Shown here one piece after another: positions 25,995 through 34,850 of a DNA stretch of 64,000 bases (the first letter of the stretch is position 1; each line of letters starts with the position of its first letter). Location of the stretch: assembly GCF_007995245.1 (NCBI RefSeq), contig NZ_VCBA01000009.1:1-64000 (forward strand), given 5' to 3'. A model generated the notes under the pieces. It did not search any database and was not told the origin of the DNA. It saw nothing but the letters and a program-made list of their open reading frames with translations. A program made the translations under genes and the position numbers. Source of the DNA: Tateyamaria sp. syn59. GTDB taxonomy: Bacteria > Pseudomonadota > Alphaproteobacteria > Rhodobacterales > Rhodobacteraceae.

Positions 25995-26761
25995 GCCTCG
26001 CCGCCGTCGCCCTCAACTTCGCATATGACAAGCGGCCGATCCTGCAAGGAGCCGGGTTTGATGCGCTGAAACCGGGTGAACTGACAGCCTTAATTGGACC
26101 AAATGCATCCGGCAAATCGACCCTGTTCCGGGTCATTGCGGGTCTTTTGGCACCCTCGGTAGGCACAGTGATGCTCGGCGACACCGACCTTGCCACCCTG
26201 CCCGTCCGCACCCGCCTCAAACGCGTGTGCTTCATGCCTCAGTTCTTTGCTGCCAATGCCGCATTGACGGTCTTTGACGTGGTCATGATGGCGCGCAAGA
26301 ACCTCTCCGGTTGGCGCGTCACAACTGAGGACATGGACGCCGTGGGCGAGGCTTTGCACGGCGCGGGCATCGGTCACCTTTCCGAAGCATACATCTCCGA
26401 CCTCTCCGGCGGGCAGGCCCAGATGGTTTCGGTGGCCCAGGCCCTGATCCGTCAAGCAGACGTCTACCTTTTTGACGAGCCAACCTCCGCGCTTGACCTT
26501 CGCCACCAACTTGACGTGCTCAACCGTATCCGAACCACCATCGCCAACCGTAATGCCATCGGCATTGTAGCACTTCACGACCTAAACCTTGCGGCCCGCT
26601 TTGCAGATCACTTGATCCTGCTACGCCAAGGTACGGTTCTGGCCCAAGGCACCCCCGCAAATGTGCTTCATCAGCCCGAAATTGGCGCCACGTACGGCGT
26701 AGACATCCGCATCACCACAGGCCCTAAAAAGGATCTCGTCGTCCATGCTTACACGTCGTAA
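25991..26761 (+). CDS. Iron-type ABC transporter ATP-binding protein (FecE type)
   Basis: A 256-residue ATPase with Walker A GPNASGKST, signature DLSGGQAQMVSVAQAL, Walker B VYLFDEP, D-loop SALDLRHQ and H-loop VALHDLNLAARFADH, the last typical of the FepC/FecE/BtuD group. The unusual QAQM in the signature replaces QRQR/QQQR. It couples to the FecCD-type permease by a 4-nt overlap. Its 3' end overlaps the pseudoazurin start by 17 nt, so the cupredoxin belongs to the same transcription unit rather than being a chance neighbour. Confidence 0.9.
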   Translation: MSLAAVALNFAYDKRPILQGAGFDALKPGELTALIGPNASGKSTLFRVIAGLLAPSVGTVMLGDTDLATLPVRTRLKRVCFMPQFFAANAALTVFDVVMMARKNLSGWRVTTEDMDAVGEALHGAGIGHLSEAYISDLSGGQAQMVSVAQALIRQADVYLFDEPTSALDLRHQLDVLNRIRTTIANRNAIGIVALHDLNLAARFADHLILLRQGTVLAQGTPANVLHQPEIGATYGVDIRITTGPKKDLVVHAYTS

Positions 26762-27227
26762 CTTTACCATCTCCCTAGCAGCGCTTACCGGCACCTATGC
26801 CGCGGCCAAGACACCCATTCCAACAGCCACCGGAGGCAAGCATTCCATCCTGATGCTCAACGCGGATTGCAATGACAGCAACATCCTCAACGTCTTCGAC
26901 CCTGCGATCTTGCATGTAGACGTTGGCGATAGCGTGACCTTCCTCGCGACCGATCCCAGCCACAACTCCGCATCAAAACGCGGCATGATCCCTGAGGGCG
27001 CGGAGCCATGGAACGGCGGTATCGACGAAGAAATCACTCTCACTTTAACCGTTCCGGGCATCTACGGATATCTCTGCCTACCGCACTATGAACAGGGAAT
27101 GGTGGGCCTGATCGTGGTGGGCGGCGATCTGACGAACCTCGACTCGGTCAAGAAGGTACGCCACCCCGGCGCAGCACGCACCAATTTCCGCGCCCTGCTG
27201 CGGCAACTCGAAGAGGGAAAGACGTAG
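26745..27227 (+). CDS. Pseudoazurin-like type 1 copper protein, in the iron ABC operon
   Basis: A 160-residue cupredoxin. The N-terminus MLTRRNFTISLAALTGTYAAA is a twin-arginine-like export signal. The copper ligands of pseudoazurin are visible: His in DPSHNSAS, then Cys-x2-His-x4-Met in CLPHYEQGM. Trp in AEPWNGG and GIYGYLCLPH are also typical. It would carry single electrons in the periplasm. Its gene overlaps the ABC ATPase and is followed 3 bp later by a methyltransferase. Pseudoazurins are best known from denitrification, but no nir or nor gene is in the window. A similar protein is encoded at 35643, also beside a TonB receptor, suggesting a metal-uptake role (inference). Confidence 0.85.
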   Translation: MLTRRNFTISLAALTGTYAAAKTPIPTATGGKHSILMLNADCNDSNILNVFDPAILHVDVGDSVTFLATDPSHNSASKRGMIPEGAEPWNGGIDEEITLTLTVPGIYGYLCLPHYEQGMVGLIVVGGDLTNLDSVKKVRHPGAARTNFRALLRQLEEGKT

Positions 27228-27230
27228 CAC

Positions 27231-27908
27231 ATGTCTAGCCTGATCGACACATGGTCCAAGGATCCATCCGAAGAGGATGGCATGACACATGAACATGCCT
27301 GGATCTGGCGCGAAATGATCCGCTGCATCCCGCATTCGGATCTTTCCGACAAACGCATACTCGATATCGGCTGCAACCAGGGCGGATTTCTGCGGATGCT
27401 CTATGACACCTATCCCTTCGCCGCTGGTACAGGCGTCGATCTGGCCCGCGACCGGATCGCATTGGCGGAAGCGGCCAAGGGCAGCCGCCCGCTGACGTAC
27501 TTGGCGACGCCCACGCTTACAGATGCAGGCCAGAACTTCGACCTGGCGTTCAGTCACGAGGTGATCTACCTGATTAGCGATCTTGAACACCATGCAAAGC
27601 AGGTAATTACCTTGCTGGCGCCCGGTGGGCGGTACGACGCCGTCACTTGCTGTCACGCCGACAACCCACTCTGGAAACACTGGCGCGCTAAGATCAAAAC
27701 GTTTTCGAATATCGAAGTCCCAAGCCATAGCGTTGCGCAGATTACCCAAGCCTTTCGGACCGCTGGGTTCGAAGTGTCGGTAAGTCGATTTCTGGCCCAA
27801 ACGCCCATCCCGGCTGAGGGGCCTTCAGACTATTTTCCAAGCGATCTGGCACGCATAGACACCTACTGCACCTGGAAGCTTTGCTTTAGCTGCCACCGCC
27901 CTGCCTAA
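27231..27908 (+). CDS. SAM-dependent methyltransferase
   Basis: A 225-residue class I methyltransferase, last gene of the iron-type ABC operon. The SAM-binding fold shows KRILDIGCNQGGFLRML (motif I), GTGVDLARDRIALAEAA (acidic loop), QNFDLAFSHEVIYLISDL (motif II/III) and LLAPGGRYDAVTCCHADN. Four Cys occur near CC and C-x3-CFSC at the C-terminus. Cytoplasmic. The substrate is unknown; in this context it may modify a siderophore-like molecule after import or during synthesis, but nothing in the sequence proves this. The gene starts 3 bp after the pseudoazurin stop. Confidence 0.8.
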   Translation: MSSLIDTWSKDPSEEDGMTHEHAWIWREMIRCIPHSDLSDKRILDIGCNQGGFLRMLYDTYPFAAGTGVDLARDRIALAEAAKGSRPLTYLATPTLTDAGQNFDLAFSHEVIYLISDLEHHAKQVITLLAPGGRYDAVTCCHADNPLWKHWRAKIKTFSNIEVPSHSVAQITQAFRTAGFEVSVSRFLAQTPIPAEGPSDYFPSDLARIDTYCTWKLCFSCHRPA

Positions 27909-28199
27909 AACAGGACCCACGACTGTAGCCGCGGAGTTACGGGCGCGCCAATGCCACACCGGGCAACTACGGACTGCCCTCTACGGATGACAAAACAAAA
28001 GGGTGCAAGAGACCCCTGAGCGCGCATCCAGGCTCTGCCTATTACAATTGGCGGAAACGGTCTCATCGCGCTGGGATGTTAGCGGTTGGCAAACAAATGC
28101 AGATCATCGGATTGGTCATGATTGGCGAGGACAATAACTGCATCAATATCCTGCCTCACTCGGCTGACCATCCCAAGCCGTGCGAGCAACTCTGAACTT

Positions 28200-28847
28200 T
28201 CAAACGCGACCCAATGAAGGAATGAGCCGAGGCGTCCTTTCGGCATAGGAGCGCCATTGGTCGCCGAACTGGTCTTCCATCATTGCCTCCTCCGGACCCA
28301 CACGGGTTACGTAGAGCAGGGTGAAAAACACCAAGCCTGCGGGACCTGCGATCCAATTGGTCAGGATCAACGCCTGAGCTAGGCAAAGCAGAAAGATCGC
28401 CGTATACATCGGGTGCCGCACGCGACCGTAGATACCATTTGTGACCAGCGTATGCTTCTCGCGCACTTCAAGATGTGCAGACCAGTTTTTGCCCAAATCA
28501 CGGTGCGCACACCAGAACACGTAGGTCCCCAGCGCGCCCACAAGCATCCCGATCACGAACTGACCGGGCCATGTGATATAGGATGCAAAGTCAATAATCG
28601 GCAGACTGATGGTCAGGATCGGTAAGAACACCATGCCAGCGCCTACAAGACCCGCAAGAATGCGTTCGCGCCTTGCGTCTTTCTCTGTGTTGACCGGCTT
28701 TTCTTCGCCCCAGGTCAGGTACATCCGCACAGTATACCACGCTCCCATCAACACTAGGAATTCGATAGCGGAATAGGGTGAGCCGCGCAGCGTGGCCGCA
28801 ACAGCAGCTGCAAGCATGATGACATAAGGGATTGCAGCACCGATCAT
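28200..28847 (-). CDS. Isoprenylcysteine carboxyl methyltransferase-like membrane protein
   Basis: A 215-residue membrane protein with about five helices, of the ICMT/phospholipid methyltransferase family. The conserved C-terminal core is present: LVTNGIYGRVRHPMYTAIFL, with the RHP SAM-site motif, and GPEEAMMEDQFGDQWRSYAER, with the E-E-x-x-L/M-x-x-x-F-x-x-x-Y pattern. Bacterial members methylate small molecules or lipids. The ATG at 28847 overlaps the stop of the upstream ABC gene (ATGA), so it is the third gene of the minus-strand operon with the two ABC exporter-type subunits. It might methylate the compound handled by the transporter; that is inference. Confidence 0.8.
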   Translation of the reverse strand: MIGAAIPYVIMLAAAVAATLRGSPYSAIEFLVLMGAWYTVRMYLTWGEEKPVNTEKDARRERILAGLVGAGMVFLPILTISLPIIDFASYITWPGQFVIGMLVGALGTYVFWCAHRDLGKNWSAHLEVREKHTLVTNGIYGRVRHPMYTAIFLLCLAQALILTNWIAGPAGLVFFTLLYVTRVGPEEAMMEDQFGDQWRSYAERTPRLIPSLGRV

Positions 28848-30577
28848 CGGGAAGGTTCCACTGTGCCCGTGGACTGCAACTTGGCGTCCATCAGGGCGCA
28901 AAACGCAGCGTAGCGTCCGCCCCTGGCCAAGAGAGTTGCGTGATCACCCTCTTCGGCAACCTTGCCGTCTTCGAGAAAGACAATCTTGTCCGCGGCTTGA
29001 ATGGTGCTGAGCCGGTGTGAAATTGCGATCACCGTTCGATCCTGCGCCAGCTTTTCGATGGAAGCGCGCATGCGGGCCTCGTCCAGTGCATCAAGGGCAG
29101 CCGTTGCTTCGTCCAGCAGCACGATATTGGCATTCTTGAGCAAGGCGCGGGCGATCGACACCCGTTGCTTTTCGCCACCCGATAATGCGGCGCCGCCCTC
29201 GCCTACAGGGGTATCAAGCCCGGCGGGGAAGCGGGCCAGTGTCGCCTCAAGCTGTGCGGCGCGTACCGCATCCCAAAGCGCGTCTCGGCTGGCGTCGGGT
29301 TTGCTGATCAGGATATTGTCGGCGATGGTACCATCGAACAGGTAAACGTCCTGGAACACCACGGCAAGTTGATCCATCAGCGTCTCTGTTGCGATATCGC
29401 GCACGTCTGCGCCGCCAACAGACACGCGCCCGGCCTCGACATCGAAGAAGCGCGCGATCAGCCGCAAGACAGTGGACTTGCCTGCGCCTGACGGGCCAAC
29501 TACCGCCACGAGGCTGTTTGCCGGAACGTCGAGGGTAAAGCCATCAAGGACAGGCTGGTCGTTATAGCCAAAGGTGACGTTGTCAAAGCGAATGGCATTG
29601 TCTTGCGGTTTGGCATTGCCTGTCGATTGCATCAATGGCAGATCCAGGATGTCCTGCATTCGGCCCAGCGTTGCGTCCGAACTGCGCACAACGTCCTGCA
29701 CGTCGGCTGCGCCCAAGAGCGGCTCCGCAAAGCGGATGCCGAGGACGAAGATCGCTACAAGCTCGGGAACATCCACCTCGCCCCCGAGGCTGCGATTGAC
29801 GCCGTAGACCAGCAGCACTGTCAGAGCGAGTTGGATTGTCAGCGTGAAGGCCAGAAAGCCGGAAGCAGCATTCCTGAGCTTGAACATTGTGGCGTCATGA
29901 CTTTGGACCAAGGCGCGGTCCAGTTCCCGCGCGGCGCCATCCGTGCGCCCAAAGGCACGCAGCACAGTCTGGGCCTGCGCGAACTCGTAAATGCGTGCCG
30001 CTGCATCAACGGAGGTGCCATGAACCGAGTGATCAGCCTTGTGCATGTGCGACCCCGACCAAATGAATGCAGCAACGGCAAAGGGGATGACGCAACCCAG
30101 CGCCACAGCCAGTTGCCAGTCGATGAAAGCGATGAAAATCAGCACGATGGCTGGTGCCGTGATAGCAACGACCAATGGGCGCATCAGGTGGGCGGCGAGG
30201 CTCATGATTTCGACAATCCCCTCGCTTGACATGACAGACAACTCACCCGCGCGCCGTTCATTGAACCAGCCAAGCGGCAGTGCCTTGATCTGCGCGCCCA
30301 AGCGTTCAAAGAGGACATTCGCGATCTGCAGGCCCGTCCGGTAGCCATAAAGCTGCATCACCCAGCGGGTGACGGCATAGGCCAGGAAGACCACGGCAAG
30401 GCCTATGAGCGGCAGGACAGCCGCATCTGCATCCCCGTCGAGCACCGCGCGCAGAAACGGAACGAGCGCAACAAAGCCCAAGCCCATCAACGCCCCTTCG
30501 AGGGCCAGGCCCGCCATCAGCATTTGGATGCGGGGGCGGAAAGAGTGTCCGACAACGGTAAGCAATCGGGGGATCAT
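28844..30577 (-). CDS. ABC transporter, fused permease-ATPase, IrtB/YbtQ-like
   Basis: A 577-residue half-transporter: N-terminal six-helix type IV domain (~1-300), then an ATPase with Walker A GPSGAGKSTVLRL, signature ALSGGEKQRVSIARAL, Walker B IVLLDEATAALD and H-loop VIAISHRLSTI. The fold is that of exporters, but the pairing with a second half-transporter, both divergent from a TonB receptor, is the arrangement of the siderophore importers IrtAB and YbtPQ. The start at 30577 overlaps the stop of the preceding gene by four bases; an in-frame Met at 30607 is inside that gene and less likely. The canonical Walker B and LSGGE make this the catalytically complete subunit. Inner membrane. Confidence 0.85.
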   Translation of the reverse strand: MIPRLLTVVGHSFRPRIQMLMAGLALEGALMGLGFVALVPFLRAVLDGDADAAVLPLIGLAVVFLAYAVTRWVMQLYGYRTGLQIANVLFERLGAQIKALPLGWFNERRAGELSVMSSEGIVEIMSLAAHLMRPLVVAITAPAIVLIFIAFIDWQLAVALGCVIPFAVAAFIWSGSHMHKADHSVHGTSVDAAARIYEFAQAQTVLRAFGRTDGAARELDRALVQSHDATMFKLRNAASGFLAFTLTIQLALTVLLVYGVNRSLGGEVDVPELVAIFVLGIRFAEPLLGAADVQDVVRSSDATLGRMQDILDLPLMQSTGNAKPQDNAIRFDNVTFGYNDQPVLDGFTLDVPANSLVAVVGPSGAGKSTVLRLIARFFDVEAGRVSVGGADVRDIATETLMDQLAVVFQDVYLFDGTIADNILISKPDASRDALWDAVRAAQLEATLARFPAGLDTPVGEGGAALSGGEKQRVSIARALLKNANIVLLDEATAALDALDEARMRASIEKLAQDRTVIAISHRLSTIQAADKIVFLEDGKVAEEGDHATLLARGGRYAAFCALMDAKLQSTGTVEPSR

Positions 30578-32400
30578 GCCACTTCCCTCCGCTCCATCGC
30601 GCCCCAAAGCTCGGCGTAAAGCCCATCTTCGGCGAGCAGGCTCTTGTGGGTGCCGCGTTCAACGATACGCCCAGCCTTGAGCACACAGATCTGGTCCGCC
30701 CCAACGATAGAGGTGAGATCATGCGCGATCATCAGAACGGTGCGCGTTCCGGTCCACGTGGCCAATGCTGCGCGCAGAGCAGCGGACGTTTCGGCGTCGG
30801 CAAAGGCCATGGCTTCGTCCAGTACAACGATAGGCGCGTCCGACAGCATGGCGCGGGCGATGGTGATACGCTGCGCCTCGCCCCCGGACAGGTTGGTGCC
30901 GTCGCCAAGCATAGTATCGTACCCGTCTGGTAGGGCCATGATGCGATCATGGATATGCGCGGCTTTTGCCACACGCTCGACATCCGCGCGCGGCGTGTCG
31001 GGTGCAGCAAGCGCTATGTTGTCGGCCACCCTCGCGCGCAGCAGGCGCACATCCTGAAACACAAAGCTGACATGGCTGTACAGGACATCAGGGTCGATCT
31101 GCGTCAGGGGCACACCGCCAAGCGTCACCTCACCCGCGCGCGGGTCGAAGAACCGTGGCAACAGGCGCGCAAGCGTTGTCTTGCCTGAACCGGACGGCCC
31201 CACAAGCGCCGTCACGGTGCGTGGTGCGAGGGATAAATTGATGCCTGACAGGACATCACGTTGCCCGTCATAGCTGGCGGACACGCCCGCATAAACCACG
31301 CGCGACCCGTCGGGGGTGCGCGGTGTGTCCGGCACTTCAAGCTTCGGCGTCTCGAGCAGCTCAACCAAACGTGTCGCGGCATGCTGGCCCTGCTGCATGA
31401 AGTGGCTCATGAAATTCAGGACGAGAAAAGGATGTGTAAAAGCCGGTGTCAGAACGCACAGAGCAAGTACATCAATGGCACCGATCCAGCCACCCGAAAA
31501 CATTGCGAGGCCAACGGCTGCCGCGATCACGATGGATGTCAGCGGCGACATAATGATTTCGGCGGTGGCTGCGACGCGTAACTTGTCTTTGATCCACAGC
31601 CAGAATTCCTGCACGAAATCATGCCCGCTTTGGACAAACCGATCAAATGCGCGGTCGGATCCGCCAAAAACCTTGATCACTGAAATCCCCTGCACATAAG
31701 CAAGTGCAGAGGCGTTCACTTTGGCGATTTTTTCATGATAGGCGTCAGCGGCGTCCTTCGCTTCGCTCATCTGCGTGGCAAACACTGCGACGCCCAGTAG
31801 TGCGGGCGCGATAGCGGCGGGAACGAGCCATGGGTTCAGGTAAATCAGGTAGATCAACGCGCAAACAGGCGTGATAACGGCGCTGACCATGGCGGTGTAG
31901 ACATGGCCAACGATGACATGCATCGCCTTTACATCGTCCTGCATGTTCTTTTTCAGATCGCCCGCGCTGTGGGTCGAGAACCAGTTGAGCGGCACCCGAG
32001 TCATCGCATCGGCAATCTGGCGCCGCAGCGACAGTTGAAAATCCGCATCGGCCTTGTGCGAAACCACCGACGCCGACAACAGCAGCACAAAGCGCGCCGC
32101 AAGGGCAGCGGCAGCAACCCAGGCGATTGTTATCGCGCGGGCCGTGTCACCCTCTGTCAGCAACGCACGCCCAATTTCGATCACTGACAGAAAGGGGACG
32201 ATACCTGCGATGGCTGCAAAACCTTGTACGATGCAAGCGAGAACGAGAGCTCTTTTGACAGGCCCAACAATACGCGCGACAGGTGATGGGGTTTTGGGGG
32301 ATTTTCGGGCCACGGCATACTCCAGGATGCCACCTGACAAGAACCGTACGAGTGCGGCTTTGACGGGTGAATGGGTTGAATCTGGGGCATGTCGCGACAT
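30574..32400 (-). CDS. ABC transporter, fused permease-ATPase, IrtA/YbtP-like
   Basis: A 608-residue half-transporter, partner of the next gene. Residues ~45-330 hold six helices; the ATPase has Walker A GPSGSGKTTLARLL, signature NLSGGEAQRITIARAM, Walker B IVVLDEAMAFAD (the family form DEAxAFAD rather than DEATSALD) and H-loop VLMIAHDLTSI. That variant is typical of the YbtP/YbtQ/IrtA-type heterodimers that move ferri-siderophores inward despite an exporter fold. No N-terminal siderophore-interaction domain, as in mycobacterial IrtA, is present. It is the first gene of the minus-strand operon and is divergent from the TonB receptor, sharing a 305-bp promoter region. Confidence 0.85.
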   Translation of the reverse strand: MSRHAPDSTHSPVKAALVRFLSGGILEYAVARKSPKTPSPVARIVGPVKRALVLACIVQGFAAIAGIVPFLSVIEIGRALLTEGDTARAITIAWVAAAALAARFVLLLSASVVSHKADADFQLSLRRQIADAMTRVPLNWFSTHSAGDLKKNMQDDVKAMHVIVGHVYTAMVSAVITPVCALIYLIYLNPWLVPAAIAPALLGVAVFATQMSEAKDAADAYHEKIAKVNASALAYVQGISVIKVFGGSDRAFDRFVQSGHDFVQEFWLWIKDKLRVAATAEIIMSPLTSIVIAAAVGLAMFSGGWIGAIDVLALCVLTPAFTHPFLVLNFMSHFMQQGQHAATRLVELLETPKLEVPDTPRTPDGSRVVYAGVSASYDGQRDVLSGINLSLAPRTVTALVGPSGSGKTTLARLLPRFFDPRAGEVTLGGVPLTQIDPDVLYSHVSFVFQDVRLLRARVADNIALAAPDTPRADVERVAKAAHIHDRIMALPDGYDTMLGDGTNLSGGEAQRITIARAMLSDAPIVVLDEAMAFADAETSAALRAALATWTGTRTVLMIAHDLTSIVGADQICVLKAGRIVERGTHKSLLAEDGLYAELWGAMERREVA

Positions 32401-32705
32401 GCCAGCCCTGGGTGAAAGCGATACAGAGTACGCAATCAGAAACGCAACCTAGGTGCATTGACACTATCTAACAGATGCTGGGTATTCAACGCGGCACGTT
32501 GTCAGTGGGTTCGTGACCGCCCAATCGAGTACGTGCCCGTTGCTGCAATGCGGCGTATCAGCCCACGTGGGAAAGTGAGCGTTTACAGGAAAACACATTT
32601 GATACACGGTCACGCTGGCGCGTGGGATCGCGCATCATCCAATCAAAATACAACCGCCACCCACGTAGAATTGGAGGCACGCGGTCACAACAGAGGGACC
32701 GTCAC
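32401..32705. promoter_or_regulatory. Divergent promoter region between the ABC pair and the TonB receptor
   Basis: 305 bp that must contain both start sites. No exact Fur-type or Irr-type box was recognised by eye. Shared control of uptake across both membranes is inferred from the layout. Confidence 0.45.
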
Positions 32706-34814
32706 ATGCGTGCGCCTAATGCCAAGGCTCGCCTTCACGCGAGCACATGCGCGATCTATGCCTTTTCTCTTTTTTCCGCGACAACTGTCGCAGCCCAGGA
32801 AACACCCGTTGATTTGGGTACACTTGTCTTGCGTTGGGATAATCTGGGACGCCCCGTTCGGGAAACCTCGGCTTCGAACACCGTGGTTGAAACCGATGCA
32901 GTGCAATCCGCCGAGCATGAGAGCGTCATCGACGCGGCCGACGGCTTGCCCAATGTGGACGTTCAGCGCGGCTTTCAACTGCCGGTGATCCGGGGCCTTG
33001 ACGGCACGGGCGGCGCCGTTGGGGCATCACAATTTGCAACGGGGTCTAACCCTCGGGTCAATGTGGTTGTTGATGGTGTGAGCCGTGTGTCATCCACCAA
33101 CGGTGCATTGGGGGCTTTTGCATCGGGCTGGGATGTCCAGCAGGTGGAGGTTGCGCGCGGCCCACAAACAACGCTGGGTGGGCGGTCATCTCTGGCAGGC
33201 GCGATCAACGTGGTGACCAACGATCCGATTTTCGAACGGGAAGGTGCGTTGCGCTTTTCCTATGAGACGCGCAACGGCGAGCCGCTTTTTGGTCTATCGG
33301 GGGTCTACAACACTCCGCTGAGCGACGATGTGGCGGTCAGGCTTAGCTTTGACGCCGATTTCGGCGATGAATTCATAAACGTGGTCGATCCGACCCCGCA
33401 GGTCCAAGCTGATCGGAGCGAAATCGAAGATATCGAAAATGGGACCCTCCGTGCCAAACTGTTGTATGCGCCATCAACGATACCGGGCCTTGAGCTTGTT
33501 TTTGGTTACGAACGGCAAAGGCAAGATCGGATCGGCTTCCCGTCCCGTGATGTTGGGTCTGATAACTTTGAACTCAGCGATTTTACAAACACCGCGTCAG
33601 AAGCCCGGCTTGATCAGGACATCTTTTCGATCCAGGCAAATTTCGACATCAACGCGGCCTGGTCTTTGGAAGGGCAGCTTTCATACCAGGATTTGGTGAC
33701 GCGAATTCCGGCGACCAATTCAGCCTTTGATCTGACGCAAAGTTTCGAAAACACGCAGTTCGAGCTTTTGGCGCGCTACCAGGGGGATGGGTTTGTGAGC
33801 GCCGGTGTGATCGGTGTCGCATACGAGGATCAGGACGAAGACGGTGCAAATGACACGCTGTTTCCCGTGCCCATCCCGTTTGTCTTTCTTGCGGACGGCG
33901 AGTTCACTAACAAGTCGATCTTTGGCGAGATCGAGTTTGCCTTCAGCGAGTCTTTGTTTGCCTTTGTGGGCGGGCGATACGAAGAACAGGACATTCGCAG
34001 AGAGGTTGATCTGACCTTTGCCGGTGTGTCACAAAGCGCGGTTTCGACCACTGCGGACAGCCGGTTCACGCGCAGAATCGGGTTTCGCTACGAATTCAGC
34101 GAAACGCTGGTTGTAGGCTATCAGTATAGCGAAGGGTTCCGGCCGGGCTCTGTCGACGTCAATCTGCTACCACCTGTGCCGGGGGTGAGTGTCTTTGACG
34201 GCGAAACCTTGCGCCAGCACGAGGCGTGGGTCCGTTTCAACGACCCCGAGAATCGCTTCAATCTGGATGCCGCTGTATTCCACTATCGCCTGAATGACGC
34301 CCAAATCCCCGGGGCCGGTGGCGGTCGGTTGATTGCCAATCTGCCCGAAGCAGAAGGGTTCGGTTTGGAAATATCTGGCGACGTGGCGCTGACACCAAAT
34401 TCGCGGCTTCGCGCTTCGCTTGGCTTGCTTGATACGGAGATTACCGACGTCGGGAACTCGGCGGGCGCCGCAGCGTTTTTGGGCCAAGATCTACCCGAGT
34501 CTGTCGGTCTGACCTTTTCGGTTGGCTATCAGTACATATCGCCCGCGGGTTGGGATTTTGGGATTGACATCCAGCATGTCGGCGACCGCTCGGGATTTGC
34601 AGGCACAACACCATTGCCAGACTACACAAAGGTCGATCTGCGCGTCGGGTATGACACGATTTTTCAGGGTCGAAACCTACGGCTTGAGGCATTTGTGGAA
34701 AACGCGTTCGACGAAGACATCGTCATTTCCACAGATCCCAACCTCGCAGCCTTCAATGTGGAGGCCATTGGTGCTCCACGCACAATCGGCGTATCGGCGA
34801 CACTGCGGTTCTGA
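32706..34814 (+). CDS. TonB-dependent outer-membrane receptor A
   Basis: A 702-residue receptor: signal peptide ending TTVAAQE, then PVDLGTLVLRWDNLGRP (TonB-box position), plug domain with VIRGLDG, VNVVVDGVSR and QQVEVARGPQTTLGGRSSLAGAINVVT, and a 22-strand-type barrel ending in ...IGVSATLRF with the C-terminal Phe needed for assembly. Such receptors import ferric siderophores, haem or other scarce chelates using TonB energy. ATG at 32706 is chosen because the signal peptide starts there and GAGGGA precedes it. It faces away from the IrtAB-like pair. The substrate cannot be named. It belongs with receptors at 51610 and 61530 by motif (VDLG, GPQSTxxGRNALAGA). Confidence 0.9.
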   Translation: MRAPNAKARLHASTCAIYAFSLFSATTVAAQETPVDLGTLVLRWDNLGRPVRETSASNTVVETDAVQSAEHESVIDAADGLPNVDVQRGFQLPVIRGLDGTGGAVGASQFATGSNPRVNVVVDGVSRVSSTNGALGAFASGWDVQQVEVARGPQTTLGGRSSLAGAINVVTNDPIFEREGALRFSYETRNGEPLFGLSGVYNTPLSDDVAVRLSFDADFGDEFINVVDPTPQVQADRSEIEDIENGTLRAKLLYAPSTIPGLELVFGYERQRQDRIGFPSRDVGSDNFELSDFTNTASEARLDQDIFSIQANFDINAAWSLEGQLSYQDLVTRIPATNSAFDLTQSFENTQFELLARYQGDGFVSAGVIGVAYEDQDEDGANDTLFPVPIPFVFLADGEFTNKSIFGEIEFAFSESLFAFVGGRYEEQDIRREVDLTFAGVSQSAVSTTADSRFTRRIGFRYEFSETLVVGYQYSEGFRPGSVDVNLLPPVPGVSVFDGETLRQHEAWVRFNDPENRFNLDAAVFHYRLNDAQIPGAGGGRLIANLPEAEGFGLEISGDVALTPNSRLRASLGLLDTEITDVGNSAGAAAFLGQDLPESVGLTFSVGYQYISPAGWDFGIDIQHVGDRSGFAGTTPLPDYTKVDLRVGYDTIFQGRNLRLEAFVENAFDEDIVISTDPNLAAFNVEAIGAPRTIGVSATLRF

Positions 34815-34850
34815 TCAGACTGCGGAAATCGTTTGATCGGCCGGGTGTTG

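Noticed and set aside
26745-27227. Pseudoazurin as evidence for denitrification
   Set aside because: No nirS, nirK, nor or nos gene is in the window; the context is metal uptake.
28079-28200. Protein-like short frame on the minus strand (ends NHDQSDDLHLFANR) just after the ICMT gene
   Set aside because: No start codon with ribosome site in frame; too short to support a gene, though it might be a fragment.
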